64,000 bases of DNA from JANSYL01 sp963921255 (GCA_963921255.3 CAWUEW020000003.1:744001-808000), one strand, 5' to 3'; numbered from the stretch's first letter, positions 1 to 9,341 are shown. The notes: generated by a model from the sequence alone, not told the origin. Translations and numbers: made by a program.

Positions 1-1092
1 CGCCGCGCGGTTCGGTCCAAAGCTGTTCACACCAGGGTACCGCCACACATTGGTGCGATTGCGGCCGTACCGGCCAAGCTGGACATTGTTGGTATGTGTT
101 CCACCAGAGGCTCTGAAGATGAAGCATAGCTCATGCTGAGATCGGTAGAAGCTGCCCATCCCTGCATTGGATTTGACCCAAACTGCGAGATTGATCTGCT
201 CTAAATCTGAGGCCCGTGCCGCAGCGCCGAGCTCGCTCGTGTGGCGCCAATCCATGAAGCACATGATCACCGCACCGGGTGCGGAACAGGTCTTCGCGTT
301 GGTGAGCGCGGTCGTCAGGAACCGTGTGAAGGCGTCAGACCCCATTTCTCCGGACGCCATGGCAAACTCGCGGTGGGCACGTTTGCCGCCGGTGCGCACA
401 TGACCATTGATCGGTACGTCGTAGGGTGGGTCGGTCAAAACCATACGCGCCGCACCCGGTGCGGAGACCAATTCGCAGCTTGCAGCTTCAAGGGATGAGC
501 CACAGTAAACCTGGTGACGACCCACTTGCCAGAGGTCGCCCAGTTTTGCGACGGGTTCCCCTGCATCTGGTTCCGCCAAGTGCTCGGTTGGATCCTCTGA
601 GTCCTCTTGAAGAAGAATGTCGAGTTCAGCAGTTTCAAATCCAACCGCGCTCAAGTCAAAGGACAGGACCCCGTTTTGCTCAAGGTCTGCGAGGTCTTCG
701 AGCTCGATGCGAAGGCGGCCTAAATCCCAATCGCTGTTTTCGGCGAGCTTGTTGTCAGCAATGCGGTAAGCCTTGATCTGCTCGTCGGTTAAATGCTCCG
801 CCCGAATGACCGGGACATAATTACCACCGAGTTCACGCACCGCTTGTAGTCGGCCATGACCCGCAACAACGCAGTTATTCGCGTCAACGATGATTGGGTT
901 GATAAACCCAAAGGCCTGTATAGAGCTCTTGAGTTGTGCGATTTGCTCCGGGGAATGCTTGCGTGGATTGCGTTGATAAAGGTGGAGCTGTGACGGGCGA
1001 AGGTATTCCAGTTCCAGCTTCTGATCGGCCAGTGGAACGGTCCGCCGCTTTCGCTTCCGCACTCTGGCGCGTCTTGTTGTCGAGTTGTCCAT
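1..1092 (-). CDS. ParB-like nuclease domain / DNA methyltransferase fusion, 3' end outside window
   Basis: An open frame starts at ATG 1092, with AGGAG about 8 nt upstream, and runs without a stop for 364 codons to the window edge, so the C-terminus is missing. Residues about 30-115 form a ParB/Srx-type domain (NPRKH, then GHGR near residues 78-81). After a linker, a DNA methyltransferase domain begins and carries the catalytic DPPY motif at residues 221-224. Fusions of this type are known as phage- and island-borne adenine or cytosine-N4 methyltransferases. The AdoMet-binding FxGxG motif would lie beyond the edge if this is the beta-class domain order. I infer a mobile-element origin from the family and from the gene-poor stretch next to it; the modified base and recognition site cannot be told. 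Confidence 0.85.
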   Translation of the reverse strand, partial: MDNSTTRRARVRKRKRRTVPLADQKLELEYLRPSQLHLYQRNPRKHSPEQIAQLKSSIQAFGFINPIIVDANNCVVAGHGRLQAVRELGGNYVPVIRAEHLTDEQIKAYRIADNKLAENSDWDLGRLRIELEDLADLEQNGVLSFDLSAVGFETAELDILLQEDSEDPTEHLAEPDAGEPVAKLGDLWQVGRHQVYCGSSLEAASCELVSAPGAARMVLTDPPYDVPINGHVRTGGKRAHREFAMASGEMGSDAFTRFLTTALTNAKTCSAPGAVIMCFMDWRHTSELGAAARASDLEQINLAVWVKSNAGMGSFYRSQHELCFIFRASGGTHTNNVQLGRYGRNRTNVWRYPGVNSFGPNRAA

Positions 1093-1743
1093 ATTTTGTG
1101 CTCCTGTACTTTGGAGCCCCTAATTATGGACATAAAAGCCATCCGCGCAACAAGACGTCCGGAAAATCAGTCGTCGACAGAAAAGTGAAATTAAATCAAT
1201 GTATTGATCAAAGTATCGTGAAAAAGAGGGTGCAACAAATCTGTTTACACGAGATCTTTCCCTCTCTCAGCGGCACGGTTGGTCACGTCCACTTCGCCTC
1301 TTCAGCTCGAGTGATCTCCGTGCAAAATCCAATGGATTCCCTGTTATTCCCTGTTCCGGTTTTAGGGAATTCTGCGTTAAGAGATTGGATTCACGAAAGA
1401 ATTCGGAGCGCTGAATGGCAAAACAGTGGATTTCCCCCAAGATTTCCCTGATGTTTCCCTGTTTAACAGGCCCAAACAGAGACGCGTTCGAAAAAGTCTG
1501 CCAGCACCGCCACCCACCTTTCGATATTGGTCTTGTCAGATCACACCGACCTGCGCGCGCCAGAGGCGCTTGGGTTCTGGTTTCGGTGGCGTTCTGCGGG
1601 AATAATCGCCTTGCAGAACCAATTCTTGCGTCCTCGATTTCGAGCGGAGGGTCGGAATGGGAGGCCGAAGCCCATTCCTCGGACAGCACTCTTGGGAGGG
1701 CTTCATCATGTCGAGGAGCGGCGGGGGCTGACGGGTCATCGTG
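1093..1743. other. Gene-poor 650-bp stretch with CAGGGAA repeats
   Basis: No convincing gene is seen. The segment upstream of the methyltransferase (about 1130-1260) is AT-rich and probably holds its promoter. A 140-codon minus-strand frame (1267-1689) has no recognisable domain and an atypical composition. The stretch may mark the boundary between a mobile element on the left and chromosomal genes on the right; this is inference only. Confidence 0.4.
1335..1465 (-). repeat. Cluster of four CAGGGAA motifs in two tandem pairs
   Basis: Read on the minus strand, CAGGGAA occurs twice with an 11-nt period (about 1445-1465) and twice with a 10-nt period (about 1335-1355). The copies are short and imperfectly spaced, so this is not a CRISPR array. 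Roughly helical spacing would suit a protein-binding array, but no function is known to me. Confidence 0.45.
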
Positions 1744-2730
1744 TCAGTTGTTCAGAAAGCTTCGGATCGCGGCGAGCGTTGCATCCGGGTTGTCCCAAAC
1801 AACGTCGTGTCCGGCCCTTGGAATGGTGACCAACTCCGCATTCGTGAAGTGGCGAAGATGCTGCTGTTGCAGCGCTCCCAACCAATCGTTGCACGCTCCA
1901 CGCATCAGCAAGACAGGCCCCCGAAACGCGGACAGTTGCGATCCAATGCGATCCACTTCGGCGGCGGGCGCGTCACGCCACGAGGCGCTGGATTGAGCCC
2001 CGAAGCGCCAACTGGGCGCGGTGTACCCGTCGCCGCAGTGATAAGGATTGTCGGGATGATTTGTGAACACGCCGACCATGTGGCCGATCAGGAAGTCGTC
2101 CGGTGCGGCTGGATCGGGGCCTGACACGTGTTGCGCGCGGAAGCCGGTGATGATGCCCTCCCAGATGTAGCGCGGCCCGGACATGTAGGATGTGCCTTCG
2201 TCTTCCCAGGCGCCACGGCCCGCAGCGTCGAGATAACCGGGTTCGATTAAGATGGCGCTGTGCACGGCGTCCGGGTTCTGACCCAGGAAGGCCGACGCCA
2301 ACATCGCGCCCCAGGAATGACCAATGACAATTGGCGCTTGGTCTGGGGAGGTCAGCTCAATCACCCCCTGAAGTTCCTCGAGATGTCCGTCCAAGGTCAG
2401 ACGGTCGGCCGAAGCCCGTTCTGACAGCCCCGCGCCGCGTTGGTCGTAGAAGACGACGTGGAACTGGTCGGATAGGGCGTCGAGCGCTTGCAAGGATCGA
2501 AAATCTCCGCCCGGACCGCCGTGCAACACGATGACGGTCCGCGCGCCGTCGGGCCCTTGGGCCGTGCGGACGTGCAGTTGGATGCCGGCCACGGTTTCGG
2601 ACGGCAAGGACGGGTCGTGCGTGACCAGAGGGGCGACCGGGTTGCCGCCCCGTGTCGCCAACACCATCGCACCGACCAAGAGGATCAAGCCGGCCATAAT
2701 CCCCGCGATCCATTTCAGGGCGGTTTTCAT
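1744..2730 (-). CDS. Alpha/beta hydrolase, proline iminopeptidase-like, membrane-anchored
   Basis: This 328-aa protein begins with a hydrophobic signal-anchor (residues about 5-26), so the catalytic part is probably periplasmic. The oxyanion motif HGGPGG is at 70-75, the nucleophile elbow GHSWG at 137-141 (Ser139) and the catalytic His in GHDVVW at 308. The HGGPGG motif is typical of the S33 peptidase/proline iminopeptidase branch, but the substrate is unknown. The start codon overlaps the stop of the upstream serine hydrolase in an ATGA, which suggests translational coupling. Together they may form a two-gene secreted hydrolase unit. Confidence 0.85.
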   Translation of the reverse strand: MKTALKWIAGIMAGLILLVGAMVLATRGGNPVAPLVTHDPSLPSETVAGIQLHVRTAQGPDGARTVIVLHGGPGGDFRSLQALDALSDQFHVVFYDQRGAGLSERASADRLTLDGHLEELQGVIELTSPDQAPIVIGHSWGAMLASAFLGQNPDAVHSAILIEPGYLDAAGRGAWEDEGTSYMSGPRYIWEGIITGFRAQHVSGPDPAAPDDFLIGHMVGVFTNHPDNPYHCGDGYTAPSWRFGAQSSASWRDAPAAEVDRIGSQLSAFRGPVLLMRGACNDWLGALQQQHLRHFTNAELVTIPRAGHDVVWDNPDATLAAIRSFLNN

Positions 2731-3761
2731 CGTGCGCTCCCGTATTTTGCCACCTTACCGAGTACGTTGAACATGAAGCCAATCGGTCGTCGTGGTGCGT
2801 CGGTTTGATTGAACGTACCGGTCAGGTAGATGTCGGGCTCCGGCGCATAGTAGGCGAACGATCCACTGGCCCCGGAATGCCCGATCAACTCGGGCGTTTC
2901 GCGGAACAGGGTCATCCACCGGGGCAGTTTGATCCGCATCAGGCCGTGGCCGTACTGAATCGGGAAGAACAGCTTGTTCCATTGGCGCATCTGCGCGGCG
3001 TTCTGCGGTTGGAACAGGTCGTTTTGCATGAAGGCGCGCAAGAAGATCGTCATCTCGTCAAGGGTTGAGATGATGCCGCCATCCGAGGACATGCTGGTGA
3101 GGATCTTCGGAATGCAGAGCACGCGATCTTCGTGGTAGACCGGCAGGCCAACATCCGCCCCGTCCAGCACTTTGGTTTGCGTCAGGCCCAACGGCGCGCA
3201 AATGCGGGTTTGCAGCGCATGGTCAAAGCTGTGCCCGGTCACCTCTTCGATCACCGCACCAAGCAGTTGGAAATTCGTGTCGGAATAGTAGGATCGCCCG
3301 CTGTCCGGTGGCGCCTGCGGCGGCAGCGCGCGGGTCATTTGCAAGACGTCGTCCAAGCCGTAACTCCGGTCGTGGCCGGCCTTCAAATCCGCCGCGAGAT
3401 CGCTTTCGTAGTAGTCGGCAAGACCGGAGGTTTGGTGCAAGAGATGGCGCAGGGTCAGGCGCGGTCCGTAGTCCACGCCCTTGACGACGTGCAGCCCCGT
3501 GAGGTCGACGTGGCCGAGCAGGTCCTGGACGCAATCATCGAGATCGAGCCTGCCGTCGTCGATCAATTGCACCATCAGGGTCGCGGTGAAGAGCTTGGCG
3601 ATGCTGGCGACGGGAAAGCGGGTGTCCGGGCACGCGGCGCCGGCGCTGCCGGCAAAGTCAATCCGACCGTCACCGGATTGGACCCTGAGGATCACGGCGT
3701 GGGTGTTGCGCTTGCGGGTTTCTGCATCAAGCAGCCGTTGGAGATGGTCATAGAGTTGCAT
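2727..3761 (-). CDS. Serine hydrolase, class C beta-lactamase/esterase family
   Basis: This 344-aa protein has the class C penicillin-binding-protein fold motifs: SxxK as SIAK (Ser53, Lys56), the tyrosine motif YSDTN starting at Tyr159, and an HSG triad in GHSGASG near residue 295 in place of KTG. No clear signal peptide is seen, so it may be a cytoplasmic esterase or D-amino-acid peptidase rather than a resistance enzyme. GGAG lies 8 nt before ATG 3761. It is the first gene of a pair, overlapping the alpha/beta hydrolase by 4 nt. Substrate unknown. Confidence 0.85.
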   Translation of the reverse strand: MQLYDHLQRLLDAETRKRNTHAVILRVQSGDGRIDFAGSAGAACPDTRFPVASIAKLFTATLMVQLIDDGRLDLDDCVQDLLGHVDLTGLHVVKGVDYGPRLTLRHLLHQTSGLADYYESDLAADLKAGHDRSYGLDDVLQMTRALPPQAPPDSGRSYYSDTNFQLLGAVIEEVTGHSFDHALQTRICAPLGLTQTKVLDGADVGLPVYHEDRVLCIPKILTSMSSDGGIISTLDEMTIFLRAFMQNDLFQPQNAAQMRQWNKLFFPIQYGHGLMRIKLPRWMTLFRETPELIGHSGASGSFAYYAPEPDIYLTGTFNQTDAPRRPIGFMFNVLGKVAKYGSAR

Positions 3762-3789
3762 CGTGATGCTCCGACTGTCGGCGCGCGAT

Positions 3790-4464
3790 TTAGGTGTGGG
3801 ACGGGGTTGGCGCTGGGCGCGTCAACAGGGCCAAACCGACCGCGATGAACCAGGCAATCGCCCCAAGCCCAAAGACCGCGCCTGCGCTGTCACCCAACGG
3901 CGGCAGGATCGTCAGCAGCCCGCCCACCCCTGTCAGCAGTCCCAGACCGATGACCGCCTTGCCGAAGGCGTCGTGCCGCAGGGCGACCAAGCTGACGCAC
4001 AGGATCCAGACACCGCCGGCGATCTCGTTGCCGCCGCCCAAGCCAAGTTCCACGGCATGGAGAACCAGCCAGGTTTGTACGGCGCTTTCAAAATCGGTTT
4101 GCGCAAGTGTGACGGCGCGTTCACTGGCCACGTTGGCGATCATCCCGGCCGCGAGAACGAGGGCGCACCAAACAAGGCCGAAGGCCAAGGTGAGGGTGCT
4201 CGCGTCCGGGGCTGTGGGTTTAAGCCGGGCCGCCAAGGCAACCACCAGCACGGTCAAGGCCAGCGCGTTGACGATGTAGATGCCCGTGTTCCAGGTGACG
4301 ATGAGGCCAAGGTTTTCCTGCGTGAAGCGCACAACGGCAGCCGCGTCGATGTCACCCGTCCCATAGCCCAGTGGGGCCAGAACCGTGACCAGCAGCGCAA
4401 AGCCGAAAAGATACGTGCCTGCGCAACCCAAGGCGGCCAAACCGCCAATATGCCGGAGGGTCAT
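3790..4464 (-). CDS. Six-helix integral membrane protein, DUF4386-like
   Basis: This 224-aa protein is almost entirely hydrophobic. Segments near residues 10-32, 60-78, 91-112, 130-150, 165-185 and 195-215 look like membrane helices. Length and pattern resemble the DUF4386 family, but I cannot confirm membership. Its ATG overlaps the stop codon of the NmrA-like reductase in an ATGA, so the two are probably co-translated. No catalytic or transport motif is visible and no function is proposed. Confidence 0.65.
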   Translation of the reverse strand: MTLRHIGGLAALGCAGTYLFGFALLVTVLAPLGYGTGDIDAAAVVRFTQENLGLIVTWNTGIYIVNALALTVLVVALAARLKPTAPDASTLTLAFGLVWCALVLAAGMIANVASERAVTLAQTDFESAVQTWLVLHAVELGLGGGNEIAGGVWILCVSLVALRHDAFGKAVIGLGLLTGVGGLLTILPPLGDSAGAVFGLGAIAWFIAVGLALLTRPAPTPSHT

Positions 4465-5354
4465 TTCAAAGTCCTTTCCATTGGAAATTCAATCAAGTCA
4501 GTCGGGTTGTCGGGGGCGCGGCTGGCCCCGAAGTGATCTGCAAGGTGATGCGTGCCATGCGGTGCGCCGACCATGTCTTGGGCCATGGCACTGAGGAAGA
4601 AACGCGCAGGGCCGCTGATCCGGCGCGGCGCGATCCAAGGCAGAAGACCGAGCGCAAGACGTCTGACGACATCGGGCAGGAAGACGATGCGGTGCGGTGT
4701 TCCCAAAGCGTCGAAGGCAAGCGCGGCGAGGTCCTGTTGGGTGAAGATGTCGGGTCCACCGACATCCATCCAACTGCGGTCCGCATCGACGGCATCGGCG
4801 GTTGCCGCCGCCAAGTCCTCGCCATGGATGGGATTGATGCGGTTTTGCCCGTCGCCAAACAGCCAGACCCGGCCGCCCCGCGCCATGTTCAGAAAGTCAC
4901 CCATGTCCGAGAAATACCCGGTGGGCGCGATGACTGTGGTCGCAAGGCGGCTGTTCTGAAGTTCGGCCACGAAGGCCGACTTGGCGGCCACCATCGGGAC
5001 GTCGCTAAGCGTCCGGGCGCGGAGGACATGAATATAGGCAAACCGCTGGACGCCCGCCCGTTCAGCTTCGCGCAATAGGTTGATATTTGCCAGGTAATCG
5101 ACGTCCCAGTATCCCAAGCCGTCCGCCTGCCGGGTAAGGCCCAAGCACGAGATCACCAGATGCGCGCCCGTCATTGCCCCCTCCAGGGTTTCGGGGCGCG
5201 TCGCCTCGGCCTCAATCAGTTGATCCGCTGCGAGGTCGCGGGCGCGGCTGGCTTTGCGTACCAGTGCGACCACATACCAACCACGTCTTTGGTATTCCGC
5301 ACACATGTAGCGGCCCAGATAGCCGGAGGCGCCGGCAATAAAGACGGTATTCAT
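4461..5354 (-). CDS. Atypical SDR, NmrA/NAD(P)H-binding-like protein
   Basis: This 297-aa protein opens with a Rossmann motif GASGYLG (residues 8-14). The catalytic YxxxK of classical SDRs is replaced by an atypical region, so it may sense a nucleotide or act as an atypical reductase. I chose ATG 5354, preceded by GAAAGG, over a 26-codon upstream extension that lacks family similarity. It overlaps the downstream membrane protein by 4 nt (ATGA). The AraC gene lies downstream of the pair's promoter on the other side (5462-6487, same strand), so that regulator may control it; this is inference. Confidence 0.8.
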   Translation of the reverse strand: MNTVFIAGASGYLGRYMCAEYQRRGWYVVALVRKASRARDLAADQLIEAEATRPETLEGAMTGAHLVISCLGLTRQADGLGYWDVDYLANINLLREAERAGVQRFAYIHVLRARTLSDVPMVAAKSAFVAELQNSRLATTVIAPTGYFSDMGDFLNMARGGRVWLFGDGQNRINPIHGEDLAAATADAVDADRSWMDVGGPDIFTQQDLAALAFDALGTPHRIVFLPDVVRRLALGLLPWIAPRRISGPARFFLSAMAQDMVGAPHGTHHLADHFGASRAPDNPTDLIEFPMERTLK

Positions 5355-5461
5355 GGCGCTGCCTTTCTCACTTTCGTGTTGGGACAACGGATAGCCGAAC
5401 AATCCGACGCCCGGCATGACCGGAGCGCTCAATCAATTGACAGTTGGTAACAGATGCGCGG

Positions 5462-6487
5462 TCAGGCGGCCTTGTTGAGATAGGCGGTGGGGCTCAGCCC
5501 CGTCCATCGCTTGAACGCGCGGACAAAGGAAGACGCTTCCGAAAAGCCCAACAAATACGCGGTCTCATTCACTGTCACGCGCTGTGCGCCCAAGTAATCG
5601 AGTGCCATGCGGCGGCGCAGGTCATCGTGGATCTCGGCAAACGTGATGCTTTCCGCCTTGAGCCTGCGATACAGGGTTTGACGGCTCATCCCCAGGTCTT
5701 TGGCGACCCGGTCCATCGACAACGTGCCTTGGTGCAGCTTCGGCAGGATTTGCGCCTCGATCTGCGCGCGAATGGTGGTTTCGACCTGTAGCGCGGCCAA
5801 CAGCTTGTCGGCGTGTTGGGTAAAGATGCCGAACGCGTACGCATTGCCCGGTTCGAACTGCGTCTCGGGGCTGTCCCAGACCGGGTCAATCCGAAGCGCG
5901 TTGCGGGACGCGTTGAATTCGACCGGCACCCGGAAAAGGTCTGGGTACTGATCGGCGTGCGGCGGCGGCGGGTAGGTCACCTGCATTTCGATCTCGAATG
6001 TCACGCCGGGGAAAGAGCGCCGAAATTCACTGATAAACCGCGCAAAGGACACCTCGGACCAAAAGGCCATGTCGGGCGGCAGCACCAGATGATCGACGAT
6101 CCACAGCATATCGCCGCTGCGCTGGAGTTCGAACCGGTCTACACCCGGCGGGAGCTCGACATCGCCCATCAGGTGCAAATAGCGGTTAAGCTGTTCGATG
6201 GAGTGGCGCAGCGAGGCCGATGTATGCACGATCTGACCGACCACGGACATCGTTTCCAGTTGCGAGTCGAGGGTGTGGCGCAGAAGCAGGGCCGTGTCGC
6301 CCGTTTGCTTAATCGCCGCAGCAATGAGCGTTTGGTAGGCCGAGATCGGGATCCGGTTGTCCTGGTCGGAGAGATCGTCTTCGGTCAGTCCACTTTCAGC
6401 CAGTATCGTAGGGCGATCCGCCCCCTTTTCGCTGGCATACGTGGCAAAAGACGCGGCAAACCCCGCAGCCATCGTTTGATCGGTCAC
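5462..6487 (-). CDS. AraC family transcriptional regulator (OruR/ArgR-like)
   Basis: This 341-aa protein has an N-terminal arabinose-binding-type ligand domain (residues about 15-210) and a C-terminal AraC double helix-turn-helix (about 240-340), ending in the typical LLGFSEASSFVRAFKRWTG segment. The start is GTG 6487, with AAAGG 8 nt upstream; the next ATG five codons in has no ribosome-binding site. It is transcribed in the same direction as the reductase/membrane-protein pair and lies 107 bp upstream of it, which makes that pair a plausible target. Effector unknown. Confidence 0.85.
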   Translation of the reverse strand: MTDQTMAAGFAASFATYASEKGADRPTILAESGLTEDDLSDQDNRIPISAYQTLIAAAIKQTGDTALLLRHTLDSQLETMSVVGQIVHTSASLRHSIEQLNRYLHLMGDVELPPGVDRFELQRSGDMLWIVDHLVLPPDMAFWSEVSFARFISEFRRSFPGVTFEIEMQVTYPPPPHADQYPDLFRVPVEFNASRNALRIDPVWDSPETQFEPGNAYAFGIFTQHADKLLAALQVETTIRAQIEAQILPKLHQGTLSMDRVAKDLGMSRQTLYRRLKAESITFAEIHDDLRRRMALDYLGAQRVTVNETAYLLGFSEASSFVRAFKRWTGLSPTAYLNKAA

Positions 6488-6725
6488 ACTCTCTACCTTT
6501 GTTTCCCGTGTTCAGGCTACGGTTTGTTGGTGGGGCCAATCAAGACAGACGTTGGCCGCGGACAAGCTTCCGCAATGTGACGCGATGCGCCGTGTGTTGT
6601 GCAGGAAACGCCAGGCCCAAAGCCGGGACCTGGAAGAAGAACGACGGGCGGCATCCTGGTCACGGAACGACGACCGGCCGAAAAGCGGCCAACCTGCGCC
6701 GCTGCGCAAGGCCGGTTGTGGGGCT

Positions 6726-7544
6726 CTATGGATCGGGTGGGGCGACCGCCCGTTGATACAGATGCCAGGTCGTGTGCCCCAAGATGGGCAGCGTGAAGAT
6801 CAATCCCAGAAAGGCCGGAACCAGGGACAGTACCATCGTGACCGAAATGATCGCCGCCCAGGTCAGCATGACATACGGGCTTTCGGCGACGGCGCGCAGC
6901 GATGTCAGCATGGCAGTCACGAAATCGACCTCCCGGTCCAGCAACAAGGGCATGGAGATCACGGTCACGGCGAACAGGGCCGCGGACAGAAACGCCCCGA
7001 CAGCCGTCCCGATGGCGAGAAACATCCAACCCTCGGGTGTGAAGAACACGGCGCTCAGAAACCCGTCGACATCCGAAAAAGACGCATCTTGCAGGATGAT
7101 CGCAAGCCAGAGGCGCACTTGATACATCCAGACCCAGAAAATGAATAAGGTGACAAACGCCATCCACCCCAGTTCGCGCTTTCGCTGATCCGCCATCACA
7201 CCGAGGATGTCGGACCAGGAGAAGTCATCCGACCGTTGCAATCTTCGGGACATTTCATAGAGTCCGGCCGCCGCAAATGGCGCGACCAGGGGAAAGCCGA
7301 CGACGGCGGGGATCACCATCCAGATTTTCCCGAGCGATACGAGGCACCAGACAAACACGAGCCCGAACACTGCATAGAACAGGCCGAAGAAACCGCTCAT
7401 CACGGGGCGTGCCAGAAAATCCGAGAAGCCCGACTTCAACGCGGCGCGAATATCGTCGGACGTGATGGCTTGGACCTGGGGGGCCGGGCGCGGCTTGGGC
7501 GCGACCTGATCCGGTTGAGATGGCCCTGCGGTTTTGGATGTCAT
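6726..7544 (-). CDS. DUF2189 family integral membrane protein
   Basis: This 272-aa protein has a Pro-rich cytoplasmic N-terminus (residues 1-30), then about six hydrophobic helices arranged as in DUF2189, including the conserved-looking PLVAPFAAAGLYEMSRRL and SMPLLLDREVDFVTAM segments. I chose ATG 7544, directly behind a strong GGGAGGAG; a 41-codon upstream extension is not family-like. DUF2189 proteins are often found near respiratory or nitric-oxide genes, but nothing of that kind is adjacent here. Function unknown. Confidence 0.8.
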   Translation of the reverse strand: MTSKTAGPSQPDQVAPKPRPAPQVQAITSDDIRAALKSGFSDFLARPVMSGFFGLFYAVFGLVFVWCLVSLGKIWMVIPAVVGFPLVAPFAAAGLYEMSRRLQRSDDFSWSDILGVMADQRKRELGWMAFVTLFIFWVWMYQVRLWLAIILQDASFSDVDGFLSAVFFTPEGWMFLAIGTAVGAFLSAALFAVTVISMPLLLDREVDFVTAMLTSLRAVAESPYVMLTWAAIISVTMVLSLVPAFLGLIFTLPILGHTTWHLYQRAVAPPDP

Positions 7545-7709
7545 GACGTTCTCCTCCCCATGACGCAGTCCGCGCTGATGGTCCGGCCGCCCTCTGGTTG
7601 AGGGCCGCTGGCGCCCTTCCTCGACGCGCACTCTGCCCCAAACCGGGCCTGTCGCCCAAGCTGGCATGTCGTCGCGCGGTGGCGCCGCCGCCGACCGGCT
7701 ATCGCGCGC

Positions 7710-8603
7710 TCAGGTGGCGACGCCGGGGTAGGGCGCTTTGAGACACTCGGCCAGAAATTCCATGACCAAGCGGATGCGTTTGCTGTGGCGGATGTCGGCA
7801 TGGCAGGCCAGCCAAAGCTCAAGCGGCGGGCTCGGGAGGTCGGGCAGGACCTGTATGACGTCGGGCCACGCTGCCGCCATCCCGATATGCAACGGCCCGA
7901 TGCCGACCCCCGCCCGAATGGCCGTGATCGTCGCGATATTGTTGTCGGTCCGGAACTGGAAATCTCCCGGCTTCAGATCAAGGCCGGCCGTGCGGTAGGC
8001 CTCGGTCAACGAGGCGTTGCGATCTTGGCCGAGCAGGACGTGCTGCTTGAGATCGTCGAGAGAGGTGGGCGCCGGGTGGCGGTCGAGATACCGCTTGTGC
8101 GCGAAAAGCCCCAAGGGCAACGTGGTGACCTTGCGCGCGATCAGGTCGTTTTGCGTTGGGCGGAACATGCGCACCGCAATGTCCGCATCCCGCCGCAGTA
8201 GGTTCGACGCCGTGTTGCTGACGTCGATTTCGATCTCCACCATTGGGTGGTCAGCGAGGAACGGCGCGATCAGATCCGGCAAGATCAAGGCCCCGACAAT
8301 TTCATTCGCCGAAATGCGGATGGTTCCTTCGACCCGATCCTCCAGCCCGGTTGCGACCCGTTCGAAAGCGGTTGCCGTGGCCTGCATTTCCGACGCGGTT
8401 GCGATCAGGTCACTGCCTTTGCGTGTCAGGCGCATCCCGTCCCGGCCACGGGTGAAGACGGCAAACCCAAGCTGTGCCTCCAACAAATCAATATGGCGCC
8501 CCACCGTCGGTTGCGTCAGCCCAAGTGCCCGCGACGCCGCCAGAAGCGAGCCGTTCTCCGCGACGGCTTGAAAGGTTCGAATGTGATCCCAGGACAGGTG
8601 CAT
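7710..8603 (-). CDS. LysR family transcriptional regulator
   Basis: This 297-aa protein has a winged helix-turn-helix at residues 3-62 (SLLAASRALGLTQPTVGRHI) and a substrate-binding domain from about 90 onward. It is divergent from the SRPBCC gene 130 bp away, the usual LysR layout in which the regulator controls its neighbour and itself. The intergenic region is AT-rich. The ligand cannot be told from sequence. Confidence 0.9.
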   Translation of the reverse strand: MHLSWDHIRTFQAVAENGSLLAASRALGLTQPTVGRHIDLLEAQLGFAVFTRGRDGMRLTRKGSDLIATASEMQATATAFERVATGLEDRVEGTIRISANEIVGALILPDLIAPFLADHPMVEIEIDVSNTASNLLRRDADIAVRMFRPTQNDLIARKVTTLPLGLFAHKRYLDRHPAPTSLDDLKQHVLLGQDRNASLTEAYRTAGLDLKPGDFQFRTDNNIATITAIRAGVGIGPLHIGMAAAWPDVIQVLPDLPSPPLELWLACHADIRHSKRIRLVMEFLAECLKAPYPGVAT

Positions 8604-8732
8604 GATCAGATATCAAAAATTTTATAATTAGCATCACATATTGGGGAATTTAGAAACGAAATTGAATATCAGATCCTGAGGTCAGTTGAAACAAAGCCGG
8701 TGCCATCGGCTTTCACCGAAAGGAACTGAACC
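8604..8732. promoter_or_regulatory. Divergent LysR/SRPBCC promoter region with ATCAGAT repeats
   Basis: This AT-rich 129-bp region separates the two divergent genes. ATCAGAT occurs twice on the plus strand, near 8606 and near 8668, about 62 bp apart. LysR proteins commonly bind such paired sites, but the motif has not been matched to a known operator. AAAGGAACTGAACC precedes the SRPBCC start. Confidence 0.4.
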
Positions 8733-9245
8733 ATGTCTATTCTGACCACTTCGGCTGTTGTCGCCGGTGCCACGCTCATCGCGGCGTTTGGAATTGGGCA
8801 AGTCGTCGGGCCGTCGATCACGACCGAGATCGAGATTGACGCCCCGGCCAGCGCTGTCTGGGAGGCCCTTGCAGACACGGGCGCTTATGGAGAATGGAAC
8901 CCCTTTGTGCGGCGCATCGCCGGCGATTTGGAAGTTGGGAACCGTCTGGAGGTCACGGTCGGGGCCGATGGTCAGACGCCTATGGAGTTTGCGCCCGAAG
9001 TCCTGGTCGCCGATGCGCAGACCGAGTTGCGGTGGGTCGGGCACCTCGGCGTTCGCGGCGTCTTCGATGGGGAGCATTACTTCATCCTGGAGGAAACCGA
9101 GCGCGGCACGACGATCTTTCGCCATGGCGAGGATTTCACCGGGCTGTTGGGGTTTCCGCTTCTCGCGCTGATCCGTGAAGACACGCACACCGGGTTCATT
9201 GCGATGAATGAGGCGCTGAAAGCCCGCGTCGAGCGCAACATCTGA
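8733..9245 (+). CDS. SRPBCC (START-like) family protein with N-terminal membrane anchor
   Basis: This 170-aa protein has a hydrophobic N-terminal helix (residues about 5-24) followed by a polyketide-cyclase/START-like fold. The family opening EIEIDAPASAVWEALADTG is followed by WNPFVRRI, and the C-terminal long helix is HTGFIAMNEALKARVE. Such proteins bind hydrophobic ligands in a cavity; no catalytic residues can be assigned. It is divergent from the LysR regulator at 7710-8603, which probably controls it. Translation is led by AAAGGAAC. Confidence 0.8.
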   Translation: MSILTTSAVVAGATLIAAFGIGQVVGPSITTEIEIDAPASAVWEALADTGAYGEWNPFVRRIAGDLEVGNRLEVTVGADGQTPMEFAPEVLVADAQTELRWVGHLGVRGVFDGEHYFILEETERGTTIFRHGEDFTGLLGFPLLALIREDTHTGFIAMNEALKARVERNI

Positions 9246-9268
9246 CCCCGCCCCGTGGCGTTTGGTTT

Positions 9269-9294
9269 GGGCCGTGGCGGGCGCGCCGCGGCCC
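9269..9294. terminator. Possible bidirectional hairpin between convergent genes
   Basis: GGGCCG (9269-9274) pairs with CGGCCC (9289-9294) across a GC-rich loop that can extend the stem. It lies between the convergent SRPBCC and BKACE genes. There is no clear T-tract, so termination is inferred mainly from position. Confidence 0.35.
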
Positions 9295-9341
9295 GTTGTT
9301 GCCGATTTTAGGGGTGGCGGACGCGCCTGCGACGGGCTGGT

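Noticed and set aside
1335..1465. CAGGGAA copies as a possible CRISPR array
   Set aside because: Repeats are 7 bp, with 3-4 bp spacers; far too short for CRISPR, and no cas genes are near.
1267..1689. A 140-codon minus-strand frame in the gap after the methyltransferase
   Set aside because: No recognisable domain, no clear ribosome-binding site, and it contains the CAGGGAA repeats; not called as a gene.
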